A stretch of 64,000 nt of DNA from Phenylobacterium montanum. Its GTDB lineage: Bacteria > Pseudomonadota > Alphaproteobacteria > Caulobacterales > Caulobacteraceae. The DNA lies in NCBI RefSeq assembly GCF_018135625.1, contig NZ_CP073078.1:248001-312000 (forward strand), written 5' to 3'. The notes beneath the pieces were generated by a model, which was given only the letters and a program-made list of their open reading frames with translations, was not told where the DNA came from and searched no databases. The position numbers and the translations under genes were made by a program. The first letter of the stretch is position 1, and each line of letters opens with the position of its first letter. Below are positions 37,072 through 47,417 of this stretch, one piece after another.

Positions 37072-37942
37072 GCGCCTGCTGGGCTTGCGCCGGGCCGGCG
37101 AGGGCTTGAACGATCTTCAGATTCTCAGATGCGCGCTCATAGTATTCGCTCTTGGTGGCGATGGCGCGGTTCAGAAGGTCCAGGGCTGTGTGGTAGTCGC
37201 CCCGCATGGCGGCCGCGAAGCCGGCGTTGTTGAGCAGGGCCGCCTTATCGCCGGGGGAGCCGCCGGCAAGGGCGCCGTCATAGTCGCCGCCCATGGCCAG
37301 GGCGAGGCGCAGATTGGTCCGCGCCTCGGCCAAGTCCGGCTTCTTGCGCAGGGCGGCCACAAGGTCTGCGACCGCCTCCTCCCTGCGCCGTTGCAGCAAT
37401 CGGGAATAGCCTCGGTTGTTGAGCACGATGGCGGCGCCGCCCGAAGCGGTGAGGGCGGTCTGATAGGCCGCTTCGGCCTGGCCCCATTGCCCGCGGGCGT
37501 CGTATTCGCTTCCCAGCGCGTTCCAGGCCCGCCAGGCTGTCGGGTCTTTGGCGACGGCCGATTGCAGGATGGGCAGGGCCTTTTCCGACGCGCCGGTCAG
37601 AGACAGGACCAGACCCTCGCCCTGTAGCCCGCGGGCCGCCGTAACCGGCGAATTGGCCGCCTGGGTGAAATCTCCAAGCGCGTCGCTGAGCCGTCCGCGT
37701 TGCAGTTCGAGTTCGCCGTCGAGCAGGATCAGCCGCGGGTCGTCGGCCCCGGCCAGTGCGGCGTCGTCGAGCAGGCGTCCGGCGTCCATGAGGCGCTGTT
37801 CGTCCAGCGCCCGCTGGATTTCGGCGACCGCCCGGTCGAGCGTCGCCGCCGCCGGCTTTGGTTTGTGAGCAGCGCTGTCCGCGAGAACCGGGGATGCCGA
37901 AAGCGCCAGCGCCAGGCCGGCGGCGAACATGGACAGACGCAT
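37058..37942 (-). CDS. TPR protein of the Tad pilus cluster (TadD-like)
   Basis: A 294-residue protein with a signal peptide (SMFAAGLALALSASPVLA) and about six TPR units, for example LSDALGDFTQAANSPVTAARG, AWRAWNALGSEYDARGQWGQ and LNNRGYSRLLQRRREEAV. Tad clusters normally include one or two such proteins (TadD, CpaI-type), thought to help secretin assembly. It starts one base after the stop of the lipoprotein gene upstream and overlaps cpaA, so the three are cotranscribed. Confidence 0.85.
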   Translation of the reverse strand: MRLSMFAAGLALALSASPVLADSAAHKPKPAAATLDRAVAEIQRALDEQRLMDAGRLLDDAALAGADDPRLILLDGELELQRGRLSDALGDFTQAANSPVTAARGLQGEGLVLSLTGASEKALPILQSAVAKDPTAWRAWNALGSEYDARGQWGQAEAAYQTALTASGGAAIVLNNRGYSRLLQRRREEAVADLVAALRKKPDLAEARTNLRLALAMGGDYDGALAGGSPGDKAALLNNAGFAAAMRGDYHTALDLLNRAIATKSEYYERASENLKIVQALAGPAQAQQAHAAP

Positions 37943-37943
37943 G

Positions 37944-38819
37944 TCAGCGCCCTTTCAGGGTCAGGGGCGCGTTCGGCTTCGCCGGAGCAGGCTTAGCGTC
38001 TTGGCCCAGCACCAGTTCGAACTGATCACAGGTGGCGCCGCAATCGATCAATTGCGCGCCGTTCGGAAGCGTGCGGGCCAGGGCGTGTGCGGCCTGGGCG
38101 CGGTCTGAACGGTAGCGGATAGTGGTGCGTGCGACGGGCGCCGTGCGGGGCATGGCGCTGGCCGGGGTGGTCCAACCCAGGTCCGACAGGCGGCCGCGTA
38201 CGCTCTCGCCGCCATCCTTTCGGCCTGACGCATCGGCGATCGTAAGGCGGGGGAGGGCGGCCAAGGTCACAGCCGAGGCCTGCGCCTGTGTTTGCACCTG
38301 CGCGAAGCCCAGACGCACAACCACGGGCCGGGCAGGCTCTTCAACTGGCAGGGAAGCGTTGGCGAAGGTGACCGGCCGCGTGGTGGCAGCCGGCGCGGAC
38401 GCCAGGGCCGGCGCCGGCGCAGCCATCCTGCCCTGCATGACCGCGGAATAGGCGAGGTTATTGGCGAGAATGGTCGAGGACGGGTCCAGGGCGCGCGCCT
38501 GGGCGTAGTAGCGCTGGCTGAGGTCGAAGCGGCCCAACTTGTCATAGACCACGCCGAACGCATTCAGCACCCGGACGTCGTCGGACTTCCCCTCCTGGGC
38601 GGTCTGCAGCAGGTCCAGGGCCGCCGCGTAATCGCGGCGCTCGATCGCCGACCGGGCGGCGGCGTAGTAGCCATCGTGATGGTCGATCAGGTGGTCCTTT
38701 GTCGGAACCGCCGGCCGGATCGGCGCCCAGGACGCGAAGTGCGGAAAATGGGCGCACCCGCCGAGGCTGACCATCAGCAGCAGAGGCGCTGCGACGCGAA
38801 CCGTGCGGAACCTGGCCAT
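37944..38819 (-). CDS. TPR lipoprotein with LytR_C-like C-terminal domain (TadD/CpaI-like)
   Basis: A 291-residue lipoprotein. The signal ends in VSLGGCAHF, a clear lipobox. Residues about 45-130 hold TPR repeats (YYAAARSAIERRDYAAALDL, VRVLNAFGVVYDKLGRFDLS). A Pro/Ala linker leads to a C-terminal domain (TTIRYRSDRAQAAHALARTL, AQLIDCGATCDQFELVLGQD) resembling LytR_C, as found in other Tad-linked TPR proteins. It is expected in the periplasm, possibly as a secretin-assembly helper. It follows tadC after 10 bases. Confidence 0.8.
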   Translation of the reverse strand: MARFRTVRVAAPLLLMVSLGGCAHFPHFASWAPIRPAVPTKDHLIDHHDGYYAAARSAIERRDYAAALDLLQTAQEGKSDDVRVLNAFGVVYDKLGRFDLSQRYYAQARALDPSSTILANNLAYSAVMQGRMAAPAPALASAPAATTRPVTFANASLPVEEPARPVVVRLGFAQVQTQAQASAVTLAALPRLTIADASGRKDGGESVRGRLSDLGWTTPASAMPRTAPVARTTIRYRSDRAQAAHALARTLPNGAQLIDCGATCDQFELVLGQDAKPAPAKPNAPLTLKGR

Positions 38820-38829
38820 GAGGGCCTCC

Positions 38830-39810
38830 TCAGCGGCGCGCCGGCGCTTGCGCGGCCGGCGGCGGGTTTTCGCCTTTCAGCGCCGGCGTCAGGGTCCTGA
38901 CGACGTCGATGGCGGGCGGCAGCAACAGGGCGACAATAATGACCGGCATGAAGCAGGCCACGATCGGGACCGTCATCAACACCGGGATGCGCATCGCCTT
39001 TTCCTCGGCCTTGAGGAAGCGGGCTTCACGCATCTCGACGGAGTAGGTGCGAAGGCTCTGGGCGACGCTGACGCCCAGGGTGTCGCTCTGGATCAGCAGG
39101 GCCACGAACGAGGAGACGTTGCTGACGTCGACCCGGTCGGCCATCGCCCTCAAGGCGTCCGCCCGGCTCTTGCCGGCGCTGAGCTCGTCGGCCAGCGCGC
39201 CGAATTCACGAGCGATTCTAGGGTGGGACTCGCTGACCTCACCGGCCACCCGGATGAAGGCCGCCTCCAGGCCCAGGCCAGCCTCGACGCACACCACCAG
39301 AAGGTCGAGCGCGTCGGGAAATTCGTTTTCCATCTCGGCCCTGCGGCTGCTGGCTCGGGCGGAGACATAGAGACCGGGCATGACCAGACCGAGCATGCAG
39401 AGCACGACCGGCACTACGATAGCCTGCATGCCCGCCAAAGGTCGGCCGGTCAGGCCAAGAAGCGTCATCAGCCCGATCGGCATGCCGAGGGCCAGGCCGA
39501 AGCGGCAGATGGTGTACCAGATGGGCGCCGCCGGGTCGTTAAAGCCCGCAAGGGACAGATTTCGCCGCAGCTTACTGCTCTCGGCCTCGTCCTTGGATGC
39601 GGTGGCGGACTGGACCCACAGCAGGAAGCGGTTGCTGACGGTCTGGTTCTTGATCACCGAAGAGGCGGTGGGCGTCACCACCGCCACGTCCTGGCCGATC
39701 CGGCGACGGACCGCCAGGAAGCCGCCCAGCGATCGCTCGGCCAGCAACGCCCCGGCGAACACGGCCGCGAAGACCAGAATTTCGATCAGGAGGTCGAGAA
39801 GATTGGTCAT
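38830..39810 (-). CDS. tadC: Tad pilus inner-membrane platform protein TadC/CpaH
   Basis: A 326-residue GspF-type membrane protein. An N-terminal helix, a cytoplasmic bundle with EFPDALDLLVVCVEAGLGLEAAFIRVAGE and FVALLIQSDTLGVSVAQSLRTYS, and C-terminal helices (VLMTVPIVACFMPVIIVALL) match the T2SF fold of TadC. With TadB it forms the platform on which CpaF acts to build the pilus. It lies 10 bases downstream of tadB. Confidence 0.93.
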   Translation of the reverse strand: MTNLLDLLIEILVFAAVFAGALLAERSLGGFLAVRRRIGQDVAVVTPTASSVIKNQTVSNRFLLWVQSATASKDEAESSKLRRNLSLAGFNDPAAPIWYTICRFGLALGMPIGLMTLLGLTGRPLAGMQAIVVPVVLCMLGLVMPGLYVSARASSRRAEMENEFPDALDLLVVCVEAGLGLEAAFIRVAGEVSESHPRIAREFGALADELSAGKSRADALRAMADRVDVSNVSSFVALLIQSDTLGVSVAQSLRTYSVEMREARFLKAEEKAMRIPVLMTVPIVACFMPVIIVALLLPPAIDVVRTLTPALKGENPPPAAQAPARR

Positions 39811-39820
39811 CGGCTCGTCC

Positions 39821-40816
39821 TCAATATTTGAAGTTGATGATGCGATGGACCATCATCCAGCCGAACATGTAGGCGATCGCCGTCGCGGCCACGACCGGCC
39901 AGAAGATCGGGTCAGAGAACTTTTCGGAATAGACCTTCGGGTGGGCCATGAGCTGGACGCCGATGACGAAGATCGGCAGCACGCTCAGCAATATGGCAGA
40001 GGCGCGGCCTTCGCTGGCCAGGGCCTTCACCCGCATGGTCAGGGTGTGGCGTCCGCGCATAACCGAGGCCAGGCCCTCGAGGATCTCGGCGAGATTGCCG
40101 CCGGTTTCCGACTGAATACTCACGCAGACGGCGAAGAAATGGCCGTCCGAGGATCCGGTGCGCCGGGCGAAATTCGCCAGGGCGTCCTTGAATTCGACGC
40201 CATAGGTGGTCTCGTCGACGATCAGGCCGAATTCGGAGCCGACCGGGTCGCCAAGCTCCTCGGAAGCGAGATGTACTGCGGAGATCACCGGGTGACCGGC
40301 CCTGACCGCCCGGTTGACGATGTCGAGGGCGCTGGGCAGCTGCATTTCCAGTTTCTTGATGCGGCCAGCGCGCCGGGCGCTGACCCACATCCAGACGCCG
40401 GCGGCCGAAACGACGCAGGCCCCTACGAGCGAGATGCTGCCGTTGAGGATGAAGCCGGACAAGGTGCCGCCGCCAGCGAAGCTCAGCGAGAGCAGCCACA
40501 GGACGGCGGCGATGCCGCCGGCGATCGCCAGCACCTGCACGGGGGTCATCGAAAGGCCCGCCTGCATCAGATAGGTCTCTGCCTGTTCGTAGAACTGGCC
40601 CAGGCGCTCGCCGGCCATCCTGGCGGTCGGCGCCTTGCGCACGAGGGCGGCATAGACCTGATCGTGGGTCATGCCCGCGTCGAGCATGGTCAGACGACGA
40701 TTGACCCGTTGCTGGCGATCCCTGGCCGACAGCAGCAGGCCGCCGACGGTCTGGGCGAAGATGACCACCGCCACCAGGGTCAGGACGTAGATGAGGGGTC
40801 GCAGGGCGTCCAACAT
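39821..40816 (-). CDS. tadB: Tad pilus inner-membrane platform protein TadB/CpaG
   Basis: A 331-residue T2SF-domain protein. Motifs: KKLEMQLPSALDIVNRAVRAGHPVISAV, SEFGLIVDETTYGVEFKDAL and the FFAVCVSIQSETGGNLAEIL stretch shared by TadB proteins, followed by two membrane helices. An N-terminal helix (LIYVLTLVAVVIFAQTVGGL) anchors it. It is the partner of TadC and starts 2 bases after the cpaF stop. Confidence 0.93.
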   Translation of the reverse strand: MLDALRPLIYVLTLVAVVIFAQTVGGLLLSARDRQQRVNRRLTMLDAGMTHDQVYAALVRKAPTARMAGERLGQFYEQAETYLMQAGLSMTPVQVLAIAGGIAAVLWLLSLSFAGGGTLSGFILNGSISLVGACVVSAAGVWMWVSARRAGRIKKLEMQLPSALDIVNRAVRAGHPVISAVHLASEELGDPVGSEFGLIVDETTYGVEFKDALANFARRTGSSDGHFFAVCVSIQSETGGNLAEILEGLASVMRGRHTLTMRVKALASEGRASAILLSVLPIFVIGVQLMAHPKVYSEKFSDPIFWPVVAATAIAYMFGWMMVHRIINFKY

Positions 40817-40818
40817 GA

Positions 40819-42152
<1,334 letters not shown>

Positions 42153-42156
<4 letters not shown>

Positions 42157-43355
42157 GACTTGGCTCGCGTAAGAGCGCCCGCGGCCACCATGGACGCGAA
42201 CTCGGCGACCGCTTTTTCCAGTTTCGTTCCCCGGCGCACGGCGGTCAATTCGACACCCTGGTTGATGGTCGCGGTCATCAGCTTGCGGTCTTCCGGGATC
42301 ACCATGTCGAAGCTGCGGCCCAAGGCTTTTTCCGCGGACTTGAGGGTGACCGCGGCCGACTGTTCCGGCGACAGGCTGTTGCAGACCAGGATCAGCGGCT
42401 TGGAGTCCAGTTGCTGAGATATCAGGATCCTGAGCTGCCGCTTGACCTGCTGGATGTGCGGCACCGACAGCTGGGTGACCAGCACGATCCGGTCGGCTTG
42501 CTGCACGATTTGATTGGTCCAGGCGGTCCACACGCTGGGCAGATCCACCAGGGTCAGGGCGAAATCGCGCCGCAGGCCGGTCATCAGGCTGTCCGCCTGG
42601 TCCGGGCCCATGGTTTCGAGGGGAATGATCTCCCGCGGCGCGGACAGAAGTTGCACGCCGGTCCGATGGGCGCCGAGGGCCGTTGCGTAGGGCGTTTCGG
42701 CCAGGCCGGGGCCGGCGGCTAGGCAGTCGGTCACCGACACCGCCTCGGGCATGTCGAGATAGAGGCCGGCTGAGCCGAATTGCAGATCGAGGTCGGCGAT
42801 GCAGACCCGCCCCTGGCCTTTCGCAGCGAGCATGGCGCCGGTCTGGACGCAGAGGGATGTGGCGCCGACGCCGCCGCCGGCCTTCAGGAACGCGACCACC
42901 TCACCCTTGCGGCGACGGCCGGCCGCTGCCGCAGCCCCGCCGAGCAGGCGCTCGAGGGCGATGGCCAGGGTCGGCTCGCTGAGCGGGGCTGGCAGCACGT
43001 CCGCGGCGCCCGCGCGCAAGAGCTGGCGGGTGACCATCACGTCGGCGTCGCGCAGCACGATCACGATCTGGGTCGAGCCGTGATCTGTGGCCAGGCGGCG
43101 AAGCGCGGTGTCGATCTCGTCGGCGCGGCCTGCGTCGACGGCGACGATCAGGATATCGAGATGAGCGTCGGTCCGGTCCGGCCAGACGGGTCCGGCGGAT
43201 GCGAACTGCACGTGCGGGAACAGGGCCGCGATGGAGGCGAACCTTGCCTCGCCGCCGATCGCGCCCTCCACGATGGCCACCTTGGCCGCGTGTGGGCCGG
43301 CGGTCCCAGCGCGGCCCGAGCCGGATGTACGAAACAGTCTGGGCAGATCAACCAT
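42153..43355 (-). CDS. cpaE: Pilus assembly ATPase-like localisation protein CpaE/TadZ
   Basis: A 400-residue protein with an atypical receiver-like domain (about 25-135) followed by a MinD/ParA ATPase domain. The deviant Walker A is [21 protein letters not shown] and Walker A' is [20 protein letters not shown]. CpaE/TadZ proteins place the pilus machine at the cell pole. The P-loop has alanine where many family members have threonine or lysine, which is common in CpaE. It overlaps cpaF by 4 bases. Confidence 0.92.
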
Positions 43356-43510
43356 CGCGGCGGGTTCCCGTCAGCGCTCCCTTGTTCCAGCGCCTCGGCC
43401 CCGGAACAGCCTGGCATTCGTCCAGCAAGTTCCAGGCCAGATCAGCGGGCCGGCCCCGTCCCGACAGGGCCGTAAAACGCCCGGTCTGGGTGGCGCGGCC
43501 GGCTTGCATC

Positions 43511-43843
43511 CTACGGCCCTCCCAGGCTCGACCCGCCGCTGTCGCCACCTCCACTGCCGCCGCTCGAACTCTGCCCGACGCCAGACTTGGCGCCGAATTC
43601 AGAGGCCTGTGCATTGGACTGCACGGGCTTGTCGGCCTTGTAACGGGTTTGGGCGAGGTTGGCGCGCATGCCGTCCGCGGGCGGCGGCGGACCATAGGTA
43701 GCCTGCGGGTCAGCGATCTGGGCCACCACGTCCTGACGGACCGCCACGCCGAGATCGGGGCTCAAGGTTTTCTGACTCTGAAACCAGCCGGCGATGCCGC
43801 AAGCCAGCAGGCTCGTTGTCACAATCGTCCTGATCGGGGTCAT
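43511..43843 (-). CDS. Short CpaD-like protein (C-terminal CpaD segment only)
   Basis: A 110-residue protein in the cpaD position between cpaC and cpaE. ATG at 43843 follows GGGAG 6 bases away. A hydrophobic start (IRTIVTTSLLACGIAGW) may be a signal or anchor. The stretch VRQDVVAQIADPQATYGPPP plus YKADKPVQ resembles the end of CpaD proteins (the NLAAMVADPRDL ... YRKG region). A Ser/Gly-rich tail follows. Full CpaD proteins are about twice as long, with a lipobox and an extra N-terminal domain that is missing here. It may be a reduced CpaD or an unrelated replacement. Confidence 0.6.
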   Translation of the reverse strand: MTPIRTIVTTSLLACGIAGWFQSQKTLSPDLGVAVRQDVVAQIADPQATYGPPPPADGMRANLAQTRYKADKPVQSNAQASEFGAKSGVGQSSSGGSGGGDSGGSSLGGP

Positions 43844-43853
43844 CACAATCTCC

Positions 43854-45296
43854 CTAGTAGAGGACATGGCCGTGGGGGCCATCGACGCCGGCCTTGGTCG
43901 GGTCGGCCGAAAGCAGCGCGCGCTCTTCCGGCTTGACCGTGTTGGCCGAGGCCTGTTGCTGGCCGAACAGGAAAAGCTCGAAGTCGGACGGCGGTACGAA
44001 GCTCTGCTCGGGCGTGGCGATGTGGCCGCGACGCCCCGTCACCAAGTGCGGAGTGACCACCACCACCAACTCGGTCTCGTCCCGCTTGTAGCCGTTGGAG
44101 CGGAACAGGGCCCCCAGCACCGGCACGTCCCCGACGAACGGAAACTGGCGGATCTGGGTCTGGTAGTTCTCAGCCAGCAGGCCGGCGATGGTGAAGGATT
44201 CGCCGTCGCGCAGCTCGACCGTCGTGTGGGCCCGGTCAACCTTGATGCCGGGGATCTGGATCGGACCGACGACGATCGAAGTCGAGGGGTCGATGGCGGA
44301 TACTTCGGGGCTGACCACCAAGTTGATCATGCCGTCGGACAGGATCGTCGGGGTGAACGACAGGGCCACGCCGAACGGCTTATACTGGACAGTGATTGTC
44401 GAGGAGCAATTGTTGGATCCGGGCAAGCAGGTGCCGTTCTGCGCCACCGGGATTGGGAATTCGCCGCCGGCGAGGAAGCTGGCGGTGTCGCCCGACATGG
44501 CGACCAGATCCGGCTCAGCCAGTGTCTTGACCAGGCCCTTGTTCTCCAGGGCGTCGAAGATCACGTTCAGCCCGCCTTGGCCGCGGCCGATCCGGGCAGC
44601 CATGGGGCCGAACAAATTGTTCAGGATGTTGGTGTTGCCGTTGATCGTGTCGCCGGTTCCGATGGAGAAGGCTGGGCTATGGCCGACAGCCTGGGCCGCC
44701 GACTCGACATTGACCTGCAGGTCCTTGGCCATGGTGCGCTTCATCTCGACGAAGCGGACCGAGAGCATGACCTGCTGGGTGCCCTCGACCCCCAGGAGAT
44801 TGACTACCTTCTGCGGGGCGTAGGACTCTGCGAGAAGGGCGGCCTGGGCCGCCGCGGCGGGGCTGGAAACCACGCCGGCGAGGACGATCGACTGGTTGGC
44901 GGAACGCACCGAGATCGAATGCTCGTTCGGCAGCAATTCGTGCAGCCGGTTCTTCAGGCTACCGACATCGCTGTCGACCACCACATTGGCCGAGGCGATC
45001 AGCCGCTTGCCCGGACCGTAGACGGTGAGGGCGGTCGAGCCCATCGCCTTGCCGACAACATAGATCGAATGGTTGCTGAGTGGGACCACGTCGGCGATCT
45101 TGGGATCGGCGATCATGGCGTCCACATAGGGGCCGGGCAGCTCGATGACCTGGGACTTGCCAGCCGAAACGCTCACCTCCGCCGGTGACGCCGCATCGGC
45201 GCCCGTCTGGGCCAGGGCCGGGCCTGCGGCGCCCAGCGCCAGGCCAATGGCCAGGGCTGCGCCCGCAAATCTCTGATGGATGATGTGGCTGATCAT
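43854..45296 (-). CDS. cpaC: Tad pilus secretin CpaC/RcpA
   Basis: A 480-residue outer-membrane secretin. A signal peptide is followed by the N-terminal pilus domain (SVSAGKSQVIELPGPYVDAMIADP, SIYVVGKAMGSTALTVYG), a BON-like segment (ANQSIVLAGVVSSPAAAAQA) and the secretin core (GLVKTLAEPDLVAMSGDTAS, FLAGGEFPIP, and the DVPVLGALFRS signature). It forms the gated pore for the pilus. I use the ATG at 45296 with GGGGGAG upstream. Its stop is 10 bases before the short CpaD-like gene. Confidence 0.93.
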   Translation of the reverse strand: MISHIIHQRFAGAALAIGLALGAAGPALAQTGADAASPAEVSVSAGKSQVIELPGPYVDAMIADPKIADVVPLSNHSIYVVGKAMGSTALTVYGPGKRLIASANVVVDSDVGSLKNRLHELLPNEHSISVRSANQSIVLAGVVSSPAAAAQAALLAESYAPQKVVNLLGVEGTQQVMLSVRFVEMKRTMAKDLQVNVESAAQAVGHSPAFSIGTGDTINGNTNILNNLFGPMAARIGRGQGGLNVIFDALENKGLVKTLAEPDLVAMSGDTASFLAGGEFPIPVAQNGTCLPGSNNCSSTITVQYKPFGVALSFTPTILSDGMINLVVSPEVSAIDPSTSIVVGPIQIPGIKVDRAHTTVELRDGESFTIAGLLAENYQTQIRQFPFVGDVPVLGALFRSNGYKRDETELVVVVTPHLVTGRRGHIATPEQSFVPPSDFELFLFGQQQASANTVKPEERALLSADPTKAGVDGPHGHVLY

Positions 45297-45370
45297 CTCG
45301 CTCCCCCTCAATCCGCCGTGCTTTGAAGCCGGCTGATCTTGATTGTCGTCGTACTTGCCCCCGCCCAACG

Positions 45371-46213
45371 CTAGTTCACCCCGACGGAATAGGCGGTAGA
45401 GTCGACGCCGCGGACAACATGGACTTCGGTCAGGCCCAAGGGCGGGCCGGCCTTACGGATACGATGCGCGGGCGCGGCGTGATGTTCGCCTGTTTCGCCC
45501 AGGTCGGAAACGGTGGTCACGTGGTGCTGCACCGGCGCGCCGTCGGTCACTTGCCGCAGGTCCAGGCTGACCTGGCCGACCGAACTGGCCAGCGAAATCC
45601 GCTGCGCCTGGTCCGGCGTGACCTCGACAGTGACCGACTTGGTCACCACCGGCTTGTCGCTGGCCTGGTCTGCGGTCTGGTCGACGCCCAGCACCAGGGC
45701 GTTCTCCGCCAGGACCTGGGTGATGCTCGAAGCCTTGTCGCCCGTACCTGCGGTGCGCGTCACCAGGATGTCGACCCGGTCGCCGGGCAGGACGAAGCCG
45801 CCGACGCCGGTGACGTCGTTCGAGCGCAGGCTGACCGCCCGCATGCCGGGCGAGATCGTGCCGGACAGATTAACCTTGGCGCCGGCGCCCGTGAGCTTGC
45901 TCGCCAGCACCGGCTCGTTGGCCCCCATGGCCCGGAGCGCCGTGCGTGGCGTGGCGGTCTTGCCGACCAGCTGGTCGAGGGATTGGAAGGCGCCTTCCGG
46001 CACCGCGTCTGCGGGATAGTTGACCACCCTCAGCAGGGTCGGGTTCAGGGCGACGCCGCGATCGATCGGCTTGGTCGCCACCACGACCGGCGCTGTGCCG
46101 GCGCCGCCGCTCTGGCCGCCTTTTTGTGAGGTCAGCACCCCGCGGACCATCAGGACCGCTATCAGGCCGAGGAAGATCGCGATTGCGAAGGAGGCGATCG
46201 TGCGAAGGGACAT
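45371..46213 (-). CDS. cpaB: Pilus assembly protein CpaB/RcpC
   Basis: A 280-residue protein with one N-terminal membrane helix (ASFAIAIFLGLIAVLMVRGVL) and periplasmic SAF/RcpC domains: VVATKPIDRGVALNPTLLRVV, RAVSLRSNDVTGVGGFVLPGDRVDILVT and a later VEVTPDQAQRISLASSVGQVSLDLR. CpaB proteins stabilise the secretin and may bind peptidoglycan. The start at 46213 (MSLRTIASF) gives the normal N terminus. It is separated from the first pilin gene by a 168-base gap with a hairpin. Confidence 0.92.
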   Translation of the reverse strand: MSLRTIASFAIAIFLGLIAVLMVRGVLTSQKGGQSGGAGTAPVVVATKPIDRGVALNPTLLRVVNYPADAVPEGAFQSLDQLVGKTATPRTALRAMGANEPVLASKLTGAGAKVNLSGTISPGMRAVSLRSNDVTGVGGFVLPGDRVDILVTRTAGTGDKASSITQVLAENALVLGVDQTADQASDKPVVTKSVTVEVTPDQAQRISLASSVGQVSLDLRQVTDGAPVQHHVTTVSDLGETGEHHAAPAHRIRKAGPPLGLTEVHVVRGVDSTAYSVGVN

Positions 46214-46325
46214 CGCGGGCCGTCCGTTCTGCTGAAGGGCTCGAATCGAGCCGCAGCTCAAACTGTTGTTAACGCGCTACGGTAGTATTCAGGCGGTAGT
46301 GATAAACAATTCCTGAAGAGAGGCC

Positions 46326-46352
46326 GGTCGCCCGGCTTGCGGCCGGACGACC
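46326..46352 (-). terminator. Hairpin between the proximal pilin gene and cpaB
   Basis: On the minus strand GGTCGTCCGGC, CGCAA, GCCGGGCGACC form an 11-bp stem with one wobble pair, followed by a weak CTCTCTTC tail. It probably lets most transcripts stop after pilA so that pilin exceeds assembly proteins. Confidence 0.6.
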
Positions 46353-46381
46353 AGGTATTCGCCAGAGATTTGGCGCCAGTC

Positions 46382-46555
46382 TTAGAAGTTCACGGCGCTG
46401 ATCGCGGTGCCGGCGCTGTTCAGGGCGGTGGCGATGGTGTTGCCGAAGGCGGTGATCGCCACGACGATCGCCGAGCCCAGGATGGCGAGGATCAGCACGT
46501 ATTCGGCCGCCGCGGCGCCGGATTCGTCCTTCATGAAAGAAACAAACTTGGACAT
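46382..46555 (-). CDS. pilA: Flp/Fap pilin, copy 1 (PilA-like)
   Basis: A 57-residue prepilin, the main pilus subunit. A short leader (MSKFVSFMKDESG) is cut by CpaA after the glycine. The mature part begins AAAAEYVLILAILGSAIVV, with the Flp hallmark Glu-Tyr and a hydrophobic helix, and ends TALNSAGTAISAVNF. GGAG lies 6 bases before the ATG at 46555. It is almost identical to copy 3. A CtrA-like box lies about 130 bases upstream. Confidence 0.95.
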   Translation of the reverse strand: MSKFVSFMKDESGAAAAEYVLILAILGSAIVVAITAFGNTIATALNSAGTAISAVNF

Positions 46556-47103
46556 CTTCATCTCCATTAAAAGTTGACGACAGGCCGGTTTATGGCCGGC
46601 GTGAAAGCAGGAAGGTGAAGTGCAGGGCGCCCCCCGTGCGCTACACCCTGAGTAAGCATCATCCACAGGCTTAGCCGTTTGTAAACGTAAATGTATAGTT
46701 AAAGTCGATGTTTTTGGAAAGAAAACGCATTCAATTCAACCGATAAGCGGCTAAGTTACCATATTCGTGTAATGTTATAAAATGTTAGAGATTAGCCATT
46801 ACCCAATTCGAGCCGGTCGATCGCGCGAACGGGCCGCAGGGCTCTGCAGTTCTTTTGATTTCAGGGGACGCCGAAGTTCGGCGTAAGCGAGCGAGGTCAT
46901 GTTCCCGGTGTGAGCGTTGCATGGTGTTAAGATTGGCCCGCCATGCGTTCGCCGTGTCCAGGCCGCGGAACGACCACGAATATACTTTGTGTCGTTGCTG
47001 AAAAACGCAGGTATACTGATTTCCGGCTCTTCGAGCTGGTTCGGCCTGAGGCCTATGTCCGCCGGCCTAGGCCGCTGGAGGGGCCGGAACGGTGTGATCG
47101 GTC
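46556..47103. other. Long pilA-1 upstream region
   Basis: About 550 bases without a gene. The 46660-46790 part is AT-rich and similar to the region upstream of pilA copy 3: both share GTTTGTAAACGTAAAT, a TAAA-N7-TTAA box and ATTCAACC-N2-AAGCGGCT. From 46800 to 47103 I see only GC-rich palindromes (GGCCTAGGCC near 47070) that may help end pilA-2 transcription. Confidence 0.5.
46688..46702 (-). promoter_or_regulatory. CtrA-type box upstream of pilA copy 1
   Basis: The minus strand reads TTAA-N7-TTTA, one mismatch from TTAA-N7-TTAA. pilA is an established CtrA target in C. crescentus. The same box stands upstream of copy 3. Confidence 0.55.
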
Positions 47104-47277
47104 CTAGAAGCTGAAGTTCGAGAGTGTCGCGGCGGCTCTGTTCAGCGCGTCGCTGAGGTCCCCGCCGAAGTTGGTGACCGCCGCCACGGTCGCTGCGCCG
47201 AGCACGGCCAGGATCAGGACGTATTCGGCCGCCGCAGCGCCGGATTCGGCGTTCAGGAAAGCAATCACTTTCGGCAT
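47104..47277 (-). CDS. Flp/Fap pilin, copy 2 (divergent)
   Basis: A 57-residue Flp pilin with leader MPKVIAFLNAESG and mature start AAAAEYVLILAVLGAATVAA. The distal half (FGGDLSDALNRAAATLSNFSF) differs clearly from copies 1 and 3, including two aspartates. GGAG lies 6 bases before the ATG. It has no AT-rich promoter of its own, only a 140-base gap after copy 3 with a hairpin. It is probably made by read-through and may be a minor pilin. Confidence 0.92.
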   Translation of the reverse strand: MPKVIAFLNAESGAAAAEYVLILAVLGAATVAAVTNFGGDLSDALNRAAATLSNFSF

Positions 47278-47330
47278 GCGAATCTCCATGGGCGAGTGGC
47301 GGAACCGGCTCGTCGGGCGGCGAGAGGGGC

Positions 47331-47351
47331 CGCCTTTAGACCAGAAAGGCG
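47331..47351 (-). terminator. Hairpin between pilin copies 3 and 2
   Basis: CGCCTTT, a 7-base loop and AAAGGCG form a perfect 7-bp stem in the gap between the two pilin genes. There is no T-run. It may be a partial terminator or an RNA-stability element that separates expression of copy 3 from copy 2. Confidence 0.45.
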
Positions 47352-47417
47352 CCGCTCGGTCTGGCCGGGCGACGCCTCCACTGGACAACTTCTGCACGTT
47401 TCGAACGCTTTGAGCGC

